A stretch of DNA of 64,000 nucleotides from Vibrio porteresiae DSM 19223 (GTDB taxonomy: Bacteria; Pseudomonadota; Gammaproteobacteria; Enterobacterales; Vibrionaceae), in NCBI RefSeq assembly GCF_024347055.1, contig NZ_AP024895.1:1426001-1490000 (forward strand), in the 5' to 3' direction. Shown one piece after another: positions 52,916 to 59,589 of the stretch. Below the pieces are notes generated by a model that saw only the letters and a list, made by a program, of their open reading frames with translations, was not told the DNA's origin and ran no database searches. A program made the position numbers and the translations under genes. The stretch's first letter is position 1; every line of letters begins with the position of its first letter.

Positions 52916-54100
52916 ATGACGGTGAACTTACGTACCAATTTGACCAGTTTGCTAACACAGCGGTATTTAGATGGCGCAAATCGTCGCGTCGATAATTCGC
53001 TGCAACGGCTGACGTCTGGACAAAAGATCAATAGTGCGAAAGATGATGCCTCTGGTTTGCAAATCGCAAGTCGTTTACAAGCACAAAAGAGTGGCTTTGA
53101 TATTGCCAGTCGTAATGCGAATGAGGGTATTTCTGTGGTGGAGACCGCCGAAGGAGCCCTCAAGCAGTACAATGAAGTATTAATGCGTATGCGTGATTTG
53201 ACATTACAATACGCAAATGGTGCCAATTCATCCGATGAGCAAGGCGCGATTCGAGATGAATTTGACTCGTTGAAAGATGAACTTGGTCATATCACTCAAA
53301 CCACCCGTTTTGGTGGTCAGAACCTATTAACGGGCTGGAACAGTGAACGCTCATTTCAAATCGGCGCTCAATCCGGCGAGGCAATTAAAGTCAATCTGCC
53401 AGATTTAAGCCAAATTCGCGATCAAGCGAATGTCAATAATGAACCGATTCGCGCTCGTTACGCTTACGTTCATTCCGATTGGCAGGGGCAAAAAGGCGAC
53501 ATATTTCGTTTTCGCGATGATACCAATCCTTATAAACCATCTGTCGAAATCGAATTGGCTGGTGGGGAATCGATGCATGACGTTGCCGCCAAAATCAATA
53601 GTCATTTGGGTGACTATTTGCATGCTGAGATTGAAACGACCGATGACCATAGTGGTCAGCGCTTGGTCTATTATGCCAAAGGGAGTGATCGCTACCTACA
53701 TGACCCATTTCAAGGCGCGAGTTCACTCAGTCGCTCACCTTTTTATGGAGTGGATGGAGAGATGTCAATCAAGCCTGAGCAAGATTCTCCTTTGCTACTG
53801 CCGGTCCTTTCTCCTGGGCATCACACCGATGAAGTGCTCAAGCGCCTTGATGAAGTGATGGGTTTTGTGAATAGTCATCGGGCAAAGTTAGGTACATTGC
53901 AAAATCGTTTTGCTCATGCTATCGATAATTTAACCCAAAGCTCGATTAGTGTCGCGAGCAGTCATGGCCAAATCCGCGACACCGATTTTGCCAAAGAAGC
54001 GCAGAAGTTGACCCGCGAACAAATATTGAAGCAGGCCAACGTCACTATGCTAGGGCAGGCCAATCAAACCCCTCAAGAGGCGATTCGCTTGTTAAGCTAA
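52916..54100 (+). CDS. Orphan, divergent flagellin
   Basis: A 394-aa flagellin. Both conserved D0/D1 ends are present: MTVNLRTNLTSLLTQRYLDG with RLTSGQKINSAKDDASGLQI, and a C-terminus with DTDFAKEAQKLTREQILKQA and QANQTPQEAIRLLS. The variable centre (about residues 150-310) is rich in His, Asp and Tyr and unlike common Vibrio flagellins. No other flagellar gene is near; Vibrio flagellins normally lie in clusters. It ends four bases from mntP, convergent. It may be a minor or conditional filament subunit. Confidence 0.9.
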   Translation: MTVNLRTNLTSLLTQRYLDGANRRVDNSLQRLTSGQKINSAKDDASGLQIASRLQAQKSGFDIASRNANEGISVVETAEGALKQYNEVLMRMRDLTLQYANGANSSDEQGAIRDEFDSLKDELGHITQTTRFGGQNLLTGWNSERSFQIGAQSGEAIKVNLPDLSQIRDQANVNNEPIRARYAYVHSDWQGQKGDIFRFRDDTNPYKPSVEIELAGGESMHDVAAKINSHLGDYLHAEIETTDDHSGQRLVYYAKGSDRYLHDPFQGASSLSRSPFYGVDGEMSIKPEQDSPLLLPVLSPGHHTDEVLKRLDEVMGFVNSHRAKLGTLQNRFAHAIDNLTQSSISVASSHGQIRDTDFAKEAQKLTREQILKQANVTMLGQANQTPQEAIRLLS

Positions 54101-54104
54101 CGAA

Positions 54105-54689
54105 TTAAAGCATCGCGCTGGTGATAATGCCGGTGTGTTCACCTAAAATCCACAAACCAATGATAATGAGAGTTACACCACCAAGCAGTTCGGCACGGTG
54201 ACCAACTAAGTTGCCTACCACTCGACCTATCATCACACCAAGCGTCACCATAACGGTGGTTGCAAGCCCAATAAGAATAGCGGCTTCAACGATACTCACG
54301 TTAACAAACGCTAAGCTCACCCCGACGGCTGCAGAATCAATACTGGTTGCGATGGCAGTTAAGACTAAAGAGAGAAACGAGTGCTTATCGGCTTTATCAA
54401 CCTCTTCATCGTCGTTATTAGACAAGCCAGATTTGATCATATTCAGGCCAAGAAAGGCGAGCAGAATGAACGCTATCCAGTGATCCCAAGCTTCAACATA
54501 AGCAGAGGCAAATTGCCCTAAGAACCAACCGATAAGTGGGGTAATGGCTTCAATGACACCGAAAAGAATACCCATGCGTAGGGCATCGGAAAAACGAGGA
54601 CGTTGTAAGGTTGCACCTTTACCAATCGCAGCGGCAAAGGCATCCGTAGACATAGCAAAAGCTAACAAAAGTAGAGCGATAAAATTCAA
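54105..54689 (-). CDS. mntP: Manganese efflux pump MntP
   Basis: A 194-aa inner-membrane Mn2+ exporter with six helices. AFAMSTDAFAAAIGKGATLQ and TAIATSIDSAAVGVSLAFVN hold the paired Asp residues of the two DUF204 repeats. I start at TTG 54689 (LNFIALLL read as Met-Asn-Phe), six bases after GAGAGGAA, matching E. coli MntP; the longer frame adds ten unrelated residues. A manganese riboswitch and a Fur-like box lie upstream. Confidence 0.95.
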   Translation of the reverse strand: MNFIALLLLAFAMSTDAFAAAIGKGATLQRPRFSDALRMGILFGVIEAITPLIGWFLGQFASAYVEAWDHWIAFILLAFLGLNMIKSGLSNNDDEEVDKADKHSFLSLVLTAIATSIDSAAVGVSLAFVNVSIVEAAILIGLATTVMVTLGVMIGRVVGNLVGHRAELLGGVTLIIIGLWILGEHTGIITSAML

Positions 54690-54756
54690 TTTGGGTTCCT
54701 CTCGGGCTACAAAAACCACGACTTAACCACACGCCCGAACATCAGCATGATTAAAT

Positions 54757-54856
54757 CGATGGTCTTGCCAACCGAAAAGGTGTCTGCACCACGGCAATGA
54801 GGCCGATTATGTTGATACAAACGCTTTCTTACGAAAGTAGGCTACTCCCCAACGAG
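54757..54856 (-). ncRNA. yybP-ykoY manganese riboswitch of mntP
   Basis: Read on the minus strand, TTGGGGAGTAGCC (starts near 54853) and TTGGCAAGACC (ends near 54761) are the two conserved halves of the family, with ATCAACATAATC between; outer helix CGTTGG/CCATCG has one mismatch. Downstream, TCGGGC can pair with GCCCGA directly before the GAGGAA ribosome site, a plausible translational switch. E. coli mntP has a switch of the same class. Confidence 0.88.
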
Positions 54857-54933
54857 GCGCAATATACCACCCAAGTTTTGCTCTATCAACCCAGAGGCTG
54901 TAAGGAAAAGTAAGTAAAATCATTAAGTTATAT

Positions 54934-54952
54934 GATAATGAATCTCATTTGC
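54934..54952. promoter_or_regulatory. Fur-like box between mntP and mop
   Basis: GATAATGAATCTCATTTGC matches the 19-bp Fur consensus at 14 positions. It is 78 bases upstream of the mntP riboswitch, where the mntP promoter should be; Fur regulates mntP in E. coli. Confidence 0.5.
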
Positions 54953-55143
54953 AGTGGTGAGTGACATCCATGAGATGATTATGAAAGTGGTAATTGCTTG
55001 AATACCCATATGTTTTATCATAGTATCGAATGTGACTATTGTCTCATATAAAATGAATGCATATGTCGTTTTCTCATCCACCGATGGATTGTGTGCGGTT
55101 GGGCCATTTTGACCCTGAATTATGTTTAGTATAAGGAATCGTT

Positions 55144-55350
55144 ATGAAAATCAGTGCAAGAAACCAGTTTGAAGGTATCGTCAAAGAGATCAATGAAGGC
55201 GCGGTTAATGCAGAAGTATTAATCGAGTTAGCGGATGGCTTGGTGATTGCGTCAATTATTACGATGAGCGCAGTAAAAAATATAGGTTTGGAAGTGGGTA
55301 AGCCTGCTACTGCCATCATCAAAGCTTCAAACGTCATGGTTGGCGCGTAA
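55144..55350 (+). CDS. Molbindin (TOBE-domain molybdate-binding protein)
   Basis: A 68-aa single Mop/TOBE domain: MKISARNQFEGIVKEINEGA, then AEVLIELADGLVIASIITMS and IKASNVMVG. Such molbindins assemble as hexamers that store molybdate. AAGGA precedes the ATG at good distance. No mod transport gene is adjacent. A terminator follows. Confidence 0.92.
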   Translation: MKISARNQFEGIVKEINEGAVNAEVLIELADGLVIASIITMSAVKNIGLEVGKPATAIIKASNVMVGA

Positions 55351-55417
55351 TACCCAATCATGACCACTGGGTATAAGGCTTAAGCGACAGTGCTTTTTTT
55401 TAGCCAGCAGGAATAAT

Positions 55418-55445
55418 AAAAGCAGCCCTCGGTAGGCTGCTTTTA
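55418..55445 (+). terminator. Terminator after the molbindin gene
   Basis: AAAAGCAGCC and GGCTGCTTTT pair around seven bases. It could serve both the molbindin and the convergent gene at 55515. Confidence 0.88.
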
Positions 55446-55514
55446 TTTATGCATTCTTTTTGTCTTTACATCGTCTATGGTACTGGTCTTTATTTAGCCA
55501 TGACCTTTAAGGAT

Positions 55515-55808
55515 TTAGTGCGTGAGCATCACTTGAGCACTAGCACCTAACTTTGGGTCGATAGGCTGCCATAATTTGTCGTGCTTAACCATGTATCCTT
55601 CGCGCGTAAAAGAGAGCACTTTAACATTGGTGCGTTCTAGGCGATGAATATCAACATCGGAGAGCCAAGCTCTCGGAAATTGACAGTGGATGCTACAAGG
55701 CTGCTGAGCAAAAATCGATTCAACGAAATCGTCAAAACTCTCTTTGCTACGAGCAATAAACGTATTGAGTGATGGAGTCATAATCTCTAGCCAATTCTTA
55801 CTATTCAT
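55515..55808 (-). CDS. Hypothetical protein, 97 aa
   Basis: A small cytosolic protein beginning MNSKNWLEIMTPSLNTFIAR, with PCSIHCQFPRAWLSDVDIHR in the middle, and no motif I recognise. There is a possible wHTH-like fold at the end but no evidence. The 5' site is AT-rich and lacks a strong ribosome site. It is convergent with the molbindin gene. Confidence 0.6.
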   Translation of the reverse strand: MNSKNWLEIMTPSLNTFIARSKESFDDFVESIFAQQPCSIHCQFPRAWLSDVDIHRLERTNVKVLSFTREGYMVKHDKLWQPIDPKLGASAQVMLTH

Positions 55809-55957
55809 TTTTTTGTCAGTATATGGCGAAAAATAAGTCGTATTGTCACGGAAATTACAAGATTCGGTTGAGAAACTTCACGGTATTTAAGGTGTAAAAC
55901 ATCCAAATTCGTCGATAAATCTAACAATATCTAGCTAACTCTATGAGTTATAATAAT

Positions 55958-55981
55958 AAAGGCTTCCAAGAGGAAGCCTTT
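55958..55981 (-). terminator. Terminator of the nitroreductase gene
   Basis: AAAGGCTTCC and GGAAGCCTTT pair around AAGA; T-rich DNA follows on the minus strand. Confidence 0.8.
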
Positions 55982-56020
55982 ATAAGCTAAGTCAGCAATG
56001 CAGTCATAAGCGTAATGGCT

Positions 56021-56761
56021 TTAGAACTTATTGGTGAAACCCTGTTTTTTCAATGTTGGTGCCACATCTGGGTAGTAAACACGTTGGTAGTAATTGGCAA
56101 TCGAATGACTCCAATCTTCACCCTCGCTACGGCCAATGTTTTGCCAATGTTCTAGCAATTGTTGGTTGTACTGTTGGATATGCTCGACCATGTTTGCTTC
56201 TTGATAACGTTCTTCATGGCGGAACGTTGCCATCGGTAAGCGAGGTTTGACGTGAGCGTGCTGCTCAATATGACCAATCGCTAAGCCAGCTACGGCAAAG
56301 GTGTGTTGTGGTAAGTTCAGGTATTCAACGACTTGTTGTGGATGCAAGCGAATGCCACCAATAGGCACTCCGCCCAAACCAAGAGAGTGCGCAGCCACCA
56401 GTGAACTACTTAACGCGATCCCCACATCAGTTGCACCAGAGACAATCGCCTCAATGCTCTCATGAGCTTGCTGTTTCACCTCTACTTGCGCCATACCTAG
56501 CTCTGTTTTATGCATGTCGAAGACAAACACCAAGAAAACAGGCGCTTTTGCCACCCAAGGTTGGTTGCCGCACAGCTGTGCTAGGTGAGCTCGGCGCTCT
56601 TGGTCTCGCACGACAATCACTGAAACTTGCTGAGAGTTGATGGACGTCGGTGCGTGATAAGCGGCGTTGATGATGTTGTCGAGCGCTGCATCATCGATGG
56701 TTTCATCAGTAAATAGACGATCGCTTTTGTGGTTGAAAAGAGTACGAAGTACATCGTTCAT
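56021..56761 (-). CDS. nfsA: NfsA-type NADPH nitroreductase
   Basis: A 246-aa FMN enzyme of the nitroreductase family, NfsA branch: SDRLFTDETIDDAALDNIIN and AAYHAPTSINSQQVSVIVVR are the FMN-binding N-terminus, and GGVPIGGIRLHPQQVVEYLN is typical. It reduces quinones and nitroaromatics by two electrons. ATG at 56761 has AAGGA eight bases upstream. It stands alone. NfsA versus a FRP-type flavin reductase is a matter of subfamily. Confidence 0.88.
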   Translation of the reverse strand: MNDVLRTLFNHKSDRLFTDETIDDAALDNIINAAYHAPTSINSQQVSVIVVRDQERRAHLAQLCGNQPWVAKAPVFLVFVFDMHKTELGMAQVEVKQQAHESIEAIVSGATDVGIALSSSLVAAHSLGLGGVPIGGIRLHPQQVVEYLNLPQHTFAVAGLAIGHIEQHAHVKPRLPMATFRHEERYQEANMVEHIQQYNQQLLEHWQNIGRSEGEDWSHSIANYYQRVYYPDVAPTLKKQGFTNKF

Positions 56762-57317
56762 TTCATGATCCTTAGTTATCTTTCTTATGCGAACCAACTA
56801 CTCTAACGCCAATTTGCTTTGATGCCAAATTTCGTCGCTGAGTGATTTAAATAACACATCATGGGTGATAACAAATTTTAATCAGCGAATTTGGTGCTGC
56901 GGCATGACAAGATAGGCGGCTAAACAGTCGTTAATTTGGCAATTCTGGCTATCTATAAGCACAATATCGGGTGGAGTGGGTGGTGGCCAACCTGTCACGA
57001 AAACTTCTCAAAGTGGCCTATTGTGCTTTATGTTGCTTACTGAAATAATTGCGCCCGTTTCTGCCGCAGAGAAGCGCTTAATCCGTGTTGTTCACAGTTA
57101 ACATCTCCCAAGTCACACCCAGTTAAAAGAGTCGATTAAAGACTGAGTAAGGGTGAACTATTACAAAGATGTTTTTCACTTAGCATGCTCTTTAGCTGCG
57201 ACAACTTAGTATTTTTACAAGGTTGTCACCGTGATAAATGCGAATGACAGAGCTATTTGCCTCAGACAAACAGATGAGCAATTCATCATTTTATCTGTCA
57301 TTTTCTTGGGTGTATCG
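56762..57317. other. 556-base intergenic region
   Basis: It contains a large imperfect inverted repeat at 56825-56894 in the nfsA upstream region. The rest, including a G-rich patch near 56970, shows no gene or signal I can name. Confidence 0.45.
56825..56894. repeat. Imperfect inverted repeat upstream of nfsA
   Basis: CCAAATT and AATTTGG form the outer arm and CGCTGA with TCAGCG the inner arm; a TCGT insertion on one side breaks the match. The loop is 40 bases and itself partly complementary. It lies 64 bases before the nfsA start. Confidence 0.5.
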
Positions 57318-58208
57318 ATGTTTAAAGGGGTCTTTCTTTCTGTTCTTTCGAGCAGTCTTTTTGGTGGATTGTATTATTACGCTACCTTGCTAATGCCTCT
57401 GACTGGCCAACAGATTTATGGTTGGCGGATGTTGCTGACGTTTCCATTTATTACCGCATTTCTCTGGTTTTCTGGTGATTTCCAGTTGGTCACTAAGCTG
57501 TTTCAACGTATCAAGCAAAAACCCATTTTGATTTTGTACTTAGCGATTTCTTCGGGATTACTCGGCGTGCAACAACTGCTGTTTATGTGGGCCCCGATTA
57601 ATGGTCGAGCGATGCAGGTCTCTGAAGGGTATTTTCTGCTGCCGTTAACGATGCTATTGGTGGGCCGTTTTGTTTACCGTGAACATTTAACACCGATCCA
57701 AATTTTGGCTGGAATCAGCGCCGCTATTGGCGTAGGACACGAAGTGTTGCAAATGGGTGGAATCTCTTGGGAGACGGCGCTTGTCGCTTGTGGATTTCCC
57801 ATCTACTTCATGTGGCGCCGATATTTAGATGCCAACCATCTGGGTGGCTTTTGGTTTGACATGATGTTTATTTTGCCTGTTGCAGCTTGGTTTACCACTC
57901 AAGTTGAAGATTACTCAGTGACCTTGAGCATCAATCATCATTTGCCACTGTTATTGCTGTTTTTGGCGTTAATCAGTGCGATTGCTTTTATCGCATACAT
58001 CATTTCGAGCCGCTTACTGCCGCTAAGCCTGTTTGGCTTATTGGGGTATGTGGAGCCGGTGTGGCTGGTGATCGTATCGATTTTATTGGGTGAAACCATT
58101 TCCCAAGCGCAGCTCTTTACTTATGTACCGATTTGGTGTGCGGTGGCGTTGTTAGTGTTAGAAGGGATACTCAGTTTGGTGCATAAAGTGCGGTTGCGTT
58201 ATGCCTAA
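57318..58208 (+). CDS. RarD-like EamA transporter
   Basis: A 296-aa inner-membrane protein with ten helices. GVFLSVLSSSLFGGLYYYAT, YGWRMLLTFPFITAFLWFSG and LGVQQLLFMWAPINGRAMQV are the RarD pattern (chloramphenicol-sensitivity DMT family). The role is unknown. I use the ATG at 57318; an in-frame GTG at 57231 adds 29 residues unlike the family. A terminator follows. Confidence 0.85.
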   Translation: MFKGVFLSVLSSSLFGGLYYYATLLMPLTGQQIYGWRMLLTFPFITAFLWFSGDFQLVTKLFQRIKQKPILILYLAISSGLLGVQQLLFMWAPINGRAMQVSEGYFLLPLTMLLVGRFVYREHLTPIQILAGISAAIGVGHEVLQMGGISWETALVACGFPIYFMWRRYLDANHLGGFWFDMMFILPVAAWFTTQVEDYSVTLSINHHLPLLLLFLALISAIAFIAYIISSRLLPLSLFGLLGYVEPVWLVIVSILLGETISQAQLFTYVPIWCAVALLVLEGILSLVHKVRLRYA

Positions 58209-58247
58209 TTGACGAGCGTTAGGCTTGGTTCAATGACACCATTCATT

Positions 58248-58278
58248 AAGAGACGGTTTTCAAGCTGTCTCTTTTTTT
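58248..58278 (+). terminator. Terminator after the RarD-like gene
   Basis: AAGAGAC and GTCTCTT pair around 12 bases and run into TTTTT. Confidence 0.85.
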
Positions 58279-58390
58279 ACCTAGCTAACTTGTTGACGTG
58301 ATAGGATAAATAACACTCATGCTCAACATAAACTATCGACAAAAGACGAAGTTGAGCGCGCTTTAAGTTAACAGGTAAGGAGAGCATCGG

Positions 58391-59095
58391 ATGCAGACCA
58401 TTTATGACGGAATGTGGCGCTCATTTGTCAGTGCGATGGAAGAGGGAAACTATGTCCTTGACCCTTGGTTGAGTAAGCTTGAAGAGGATGACCGCCGTGG
58501 TATCACTGCTTTGGCTTATTTAGCGCCTCATAGCTCGTCTTTGACGCGCAATATCGGAGAATTTCTTCGTTGTGTTAGAGAGTTAGAGCCTTCTCAGTAT
58601 TACCATCCCGTCAGTGAACTGCATATCACGCTGTTGTCGATCATTAGCTGTGTTAGTGGTTTTCGTCTTGATGATATTGATAGTCAGGCGTATATCGACA
58701 TTTTCCTTGATGTCGTTAAACAACACCAACAGCCGATAGAAATTGAGTTTAGCGGTATCACCGCCTCACCATCTTGTCTTCTTATACAAGGATTTACCCA
58801 AGGTGAGGGATTAGACCAATTACGGCAAACTCTCAGAGAACGTTATCAGTCATCCGGACTGAGATCGAGTATTGATAGTCGCTACAAAATCGCGACTGCG
58901 CACAGTTCGTGCGTGCGTTTTTGCCAACCGCTAAAGAACCCTCTCGCGCTTCTCTCCTTATGCAAAAAATGGCGAACAACCTATTTTGGCTCGATGAAAT
59001 TAAACGAGATTGAATTGGTATTTAATAATTGGTATCAAAATTTATCGATTACTCAAGTGCTCGCCAAACAATCAATAGATAAGCAAATTTATTAA
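58391..59095 (+). CDS. 2H-phosphoesterase-like protein
   Basis: A 234-aa protein carrying two H-x-T/S motifs, His78-Ile-Thr80 in SELHITLLS and His171-Ser-Ser173 in TAHSSCVRF, spaced as in 2H phosphoesterases (2'-5' RNA ligase and cyclic-phosphodiesterase fold). YHPVSELHITLL is close to the family signature. The substrate is unknown. No signal peptide; AGGAGAG lies before the ATG. A long stem-loop follows at 59141-59173. Confidence 0.75.
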   Translation: MQTIYDGMWRSFVSAMEEGNYVLDPWLSKLEEDDRRGITALAYLAPHSSSLTRNIGEFLRCVRELEPSQYYHPVSELHITLLSIISCVSGFRLDDIDSQAYIDIFLDVVKQHQQPIEIEFSGITASPSCLLIQGFTQGEGLDQLRQTLRERYQSSGLRSSIDSRYKIATAHSSCVRFCQPLKNPLALLSLCKKWRTTYFGSMKLNEIELVFNNWYQNLSITQVLAKQSIDKQIY

Positions 59096-59140
59096 TATCA
59101 AGTACCAAATAATATGTTCTATTTGGATATTTTATTGTCG

Positions 59141-59173
59141 CTGGATTTTAATGATTAAGAGTCATTAATCCAG
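59141..59173 (+). terminator. Stem-loop after the 2H-like gene
   Basis: CTGGATTTTAATGA and TCATTAATCCAG form a 12-bp stem with a two-base bulge and a seven-base loop. No T tract, so it may be a Rho-type end or an operator. Confidence 0.5.
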
Positions 59174-59505
59174 TGCAAAATAGGATTATTTTTATAATAT
59201 ATATTTATGAAGATGATAATCTGAAATTATGCTTATCCCCGAGTGGTAGTTTAATGAAAATAGACAATAAATGAGTAAGTGTGAATAAATAAAAACACAT
59301 ATTCATTAACGTCAATTTGTGTAAATTTATTTGACCCACATGGCTATGGCGCGCAACGTATTGTTACATATGGTGTTGTGTTTTGGCCTCTCACAGGTTT
59401 AGTCAACTCATAAGAAAAATAATAAACATTCATAAAGCCCTTCAAGCAGCGAAGTTTTATCTTAGTTTTTTAAAATGCCATTCTATATAGTTAGATTCTA
59501 TTAAT

Positions 59506-59532
59506 ACATATGGGTCTGATTTATCCGTATGT
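59506..59532. promoter_or_regulatory. ACATATGG/CCGTATGT inverted repeat
   Basis: ACATATGG and CCGTATGT face each other (7 of 8 match, 11-base spacer), 57-83 bases before the receptor ATG; ACATATGG also occurs at 59366-59373. Confidence 0.5.
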
Positions 59533-59568
59533 TTTTAATAAGTCAATTTTAATGAGTGGTTTTTGTTT

Positions 59569-59589
59569 ATGAGCAAGTGGGTAATGTAA
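59569..59589 (+). CDS. Possible six-codon leader ORF MSKWVM
   Basis: ATG AGC AAG TGG GTA ATG TAA overlaps the receptor start in a TAATG junction. GAGTGG lies ten bases upstream. It could couple translation to the receptor; it is too short to be confident. Confidence 0.25.
   Translation: MSKWVM

Larger units (their letters stand above)
54690..55143. other. Divergent region mntP/mop with riboswitch
   Basis: No gene. Holds the mntP leader with its riboswitch (54757-54856), a Fur-like box (54934-54952) and the promoter of the molbindin gene, whose AAGGA ribosome site is at about 55132. Confidence 0.7.
59096..59588. other. AT-rich leader region before the TonB receptor
   Basis: No gene beyond a six-codon frame at 59569-59589. 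It holds a stem-loop (59141-59173), three ACATATGG-type elements (59366-59373, 59506-59513, 59525-59532) and the receptor promoter. I found no good Fur box. Confidence 0.5.

Noticed and set aside
59206..59230. GATAATCTGAAATTATGC as a Fur box for the TonB receptor
   Set aside because: Only the first half matches the 19-bp consensus.
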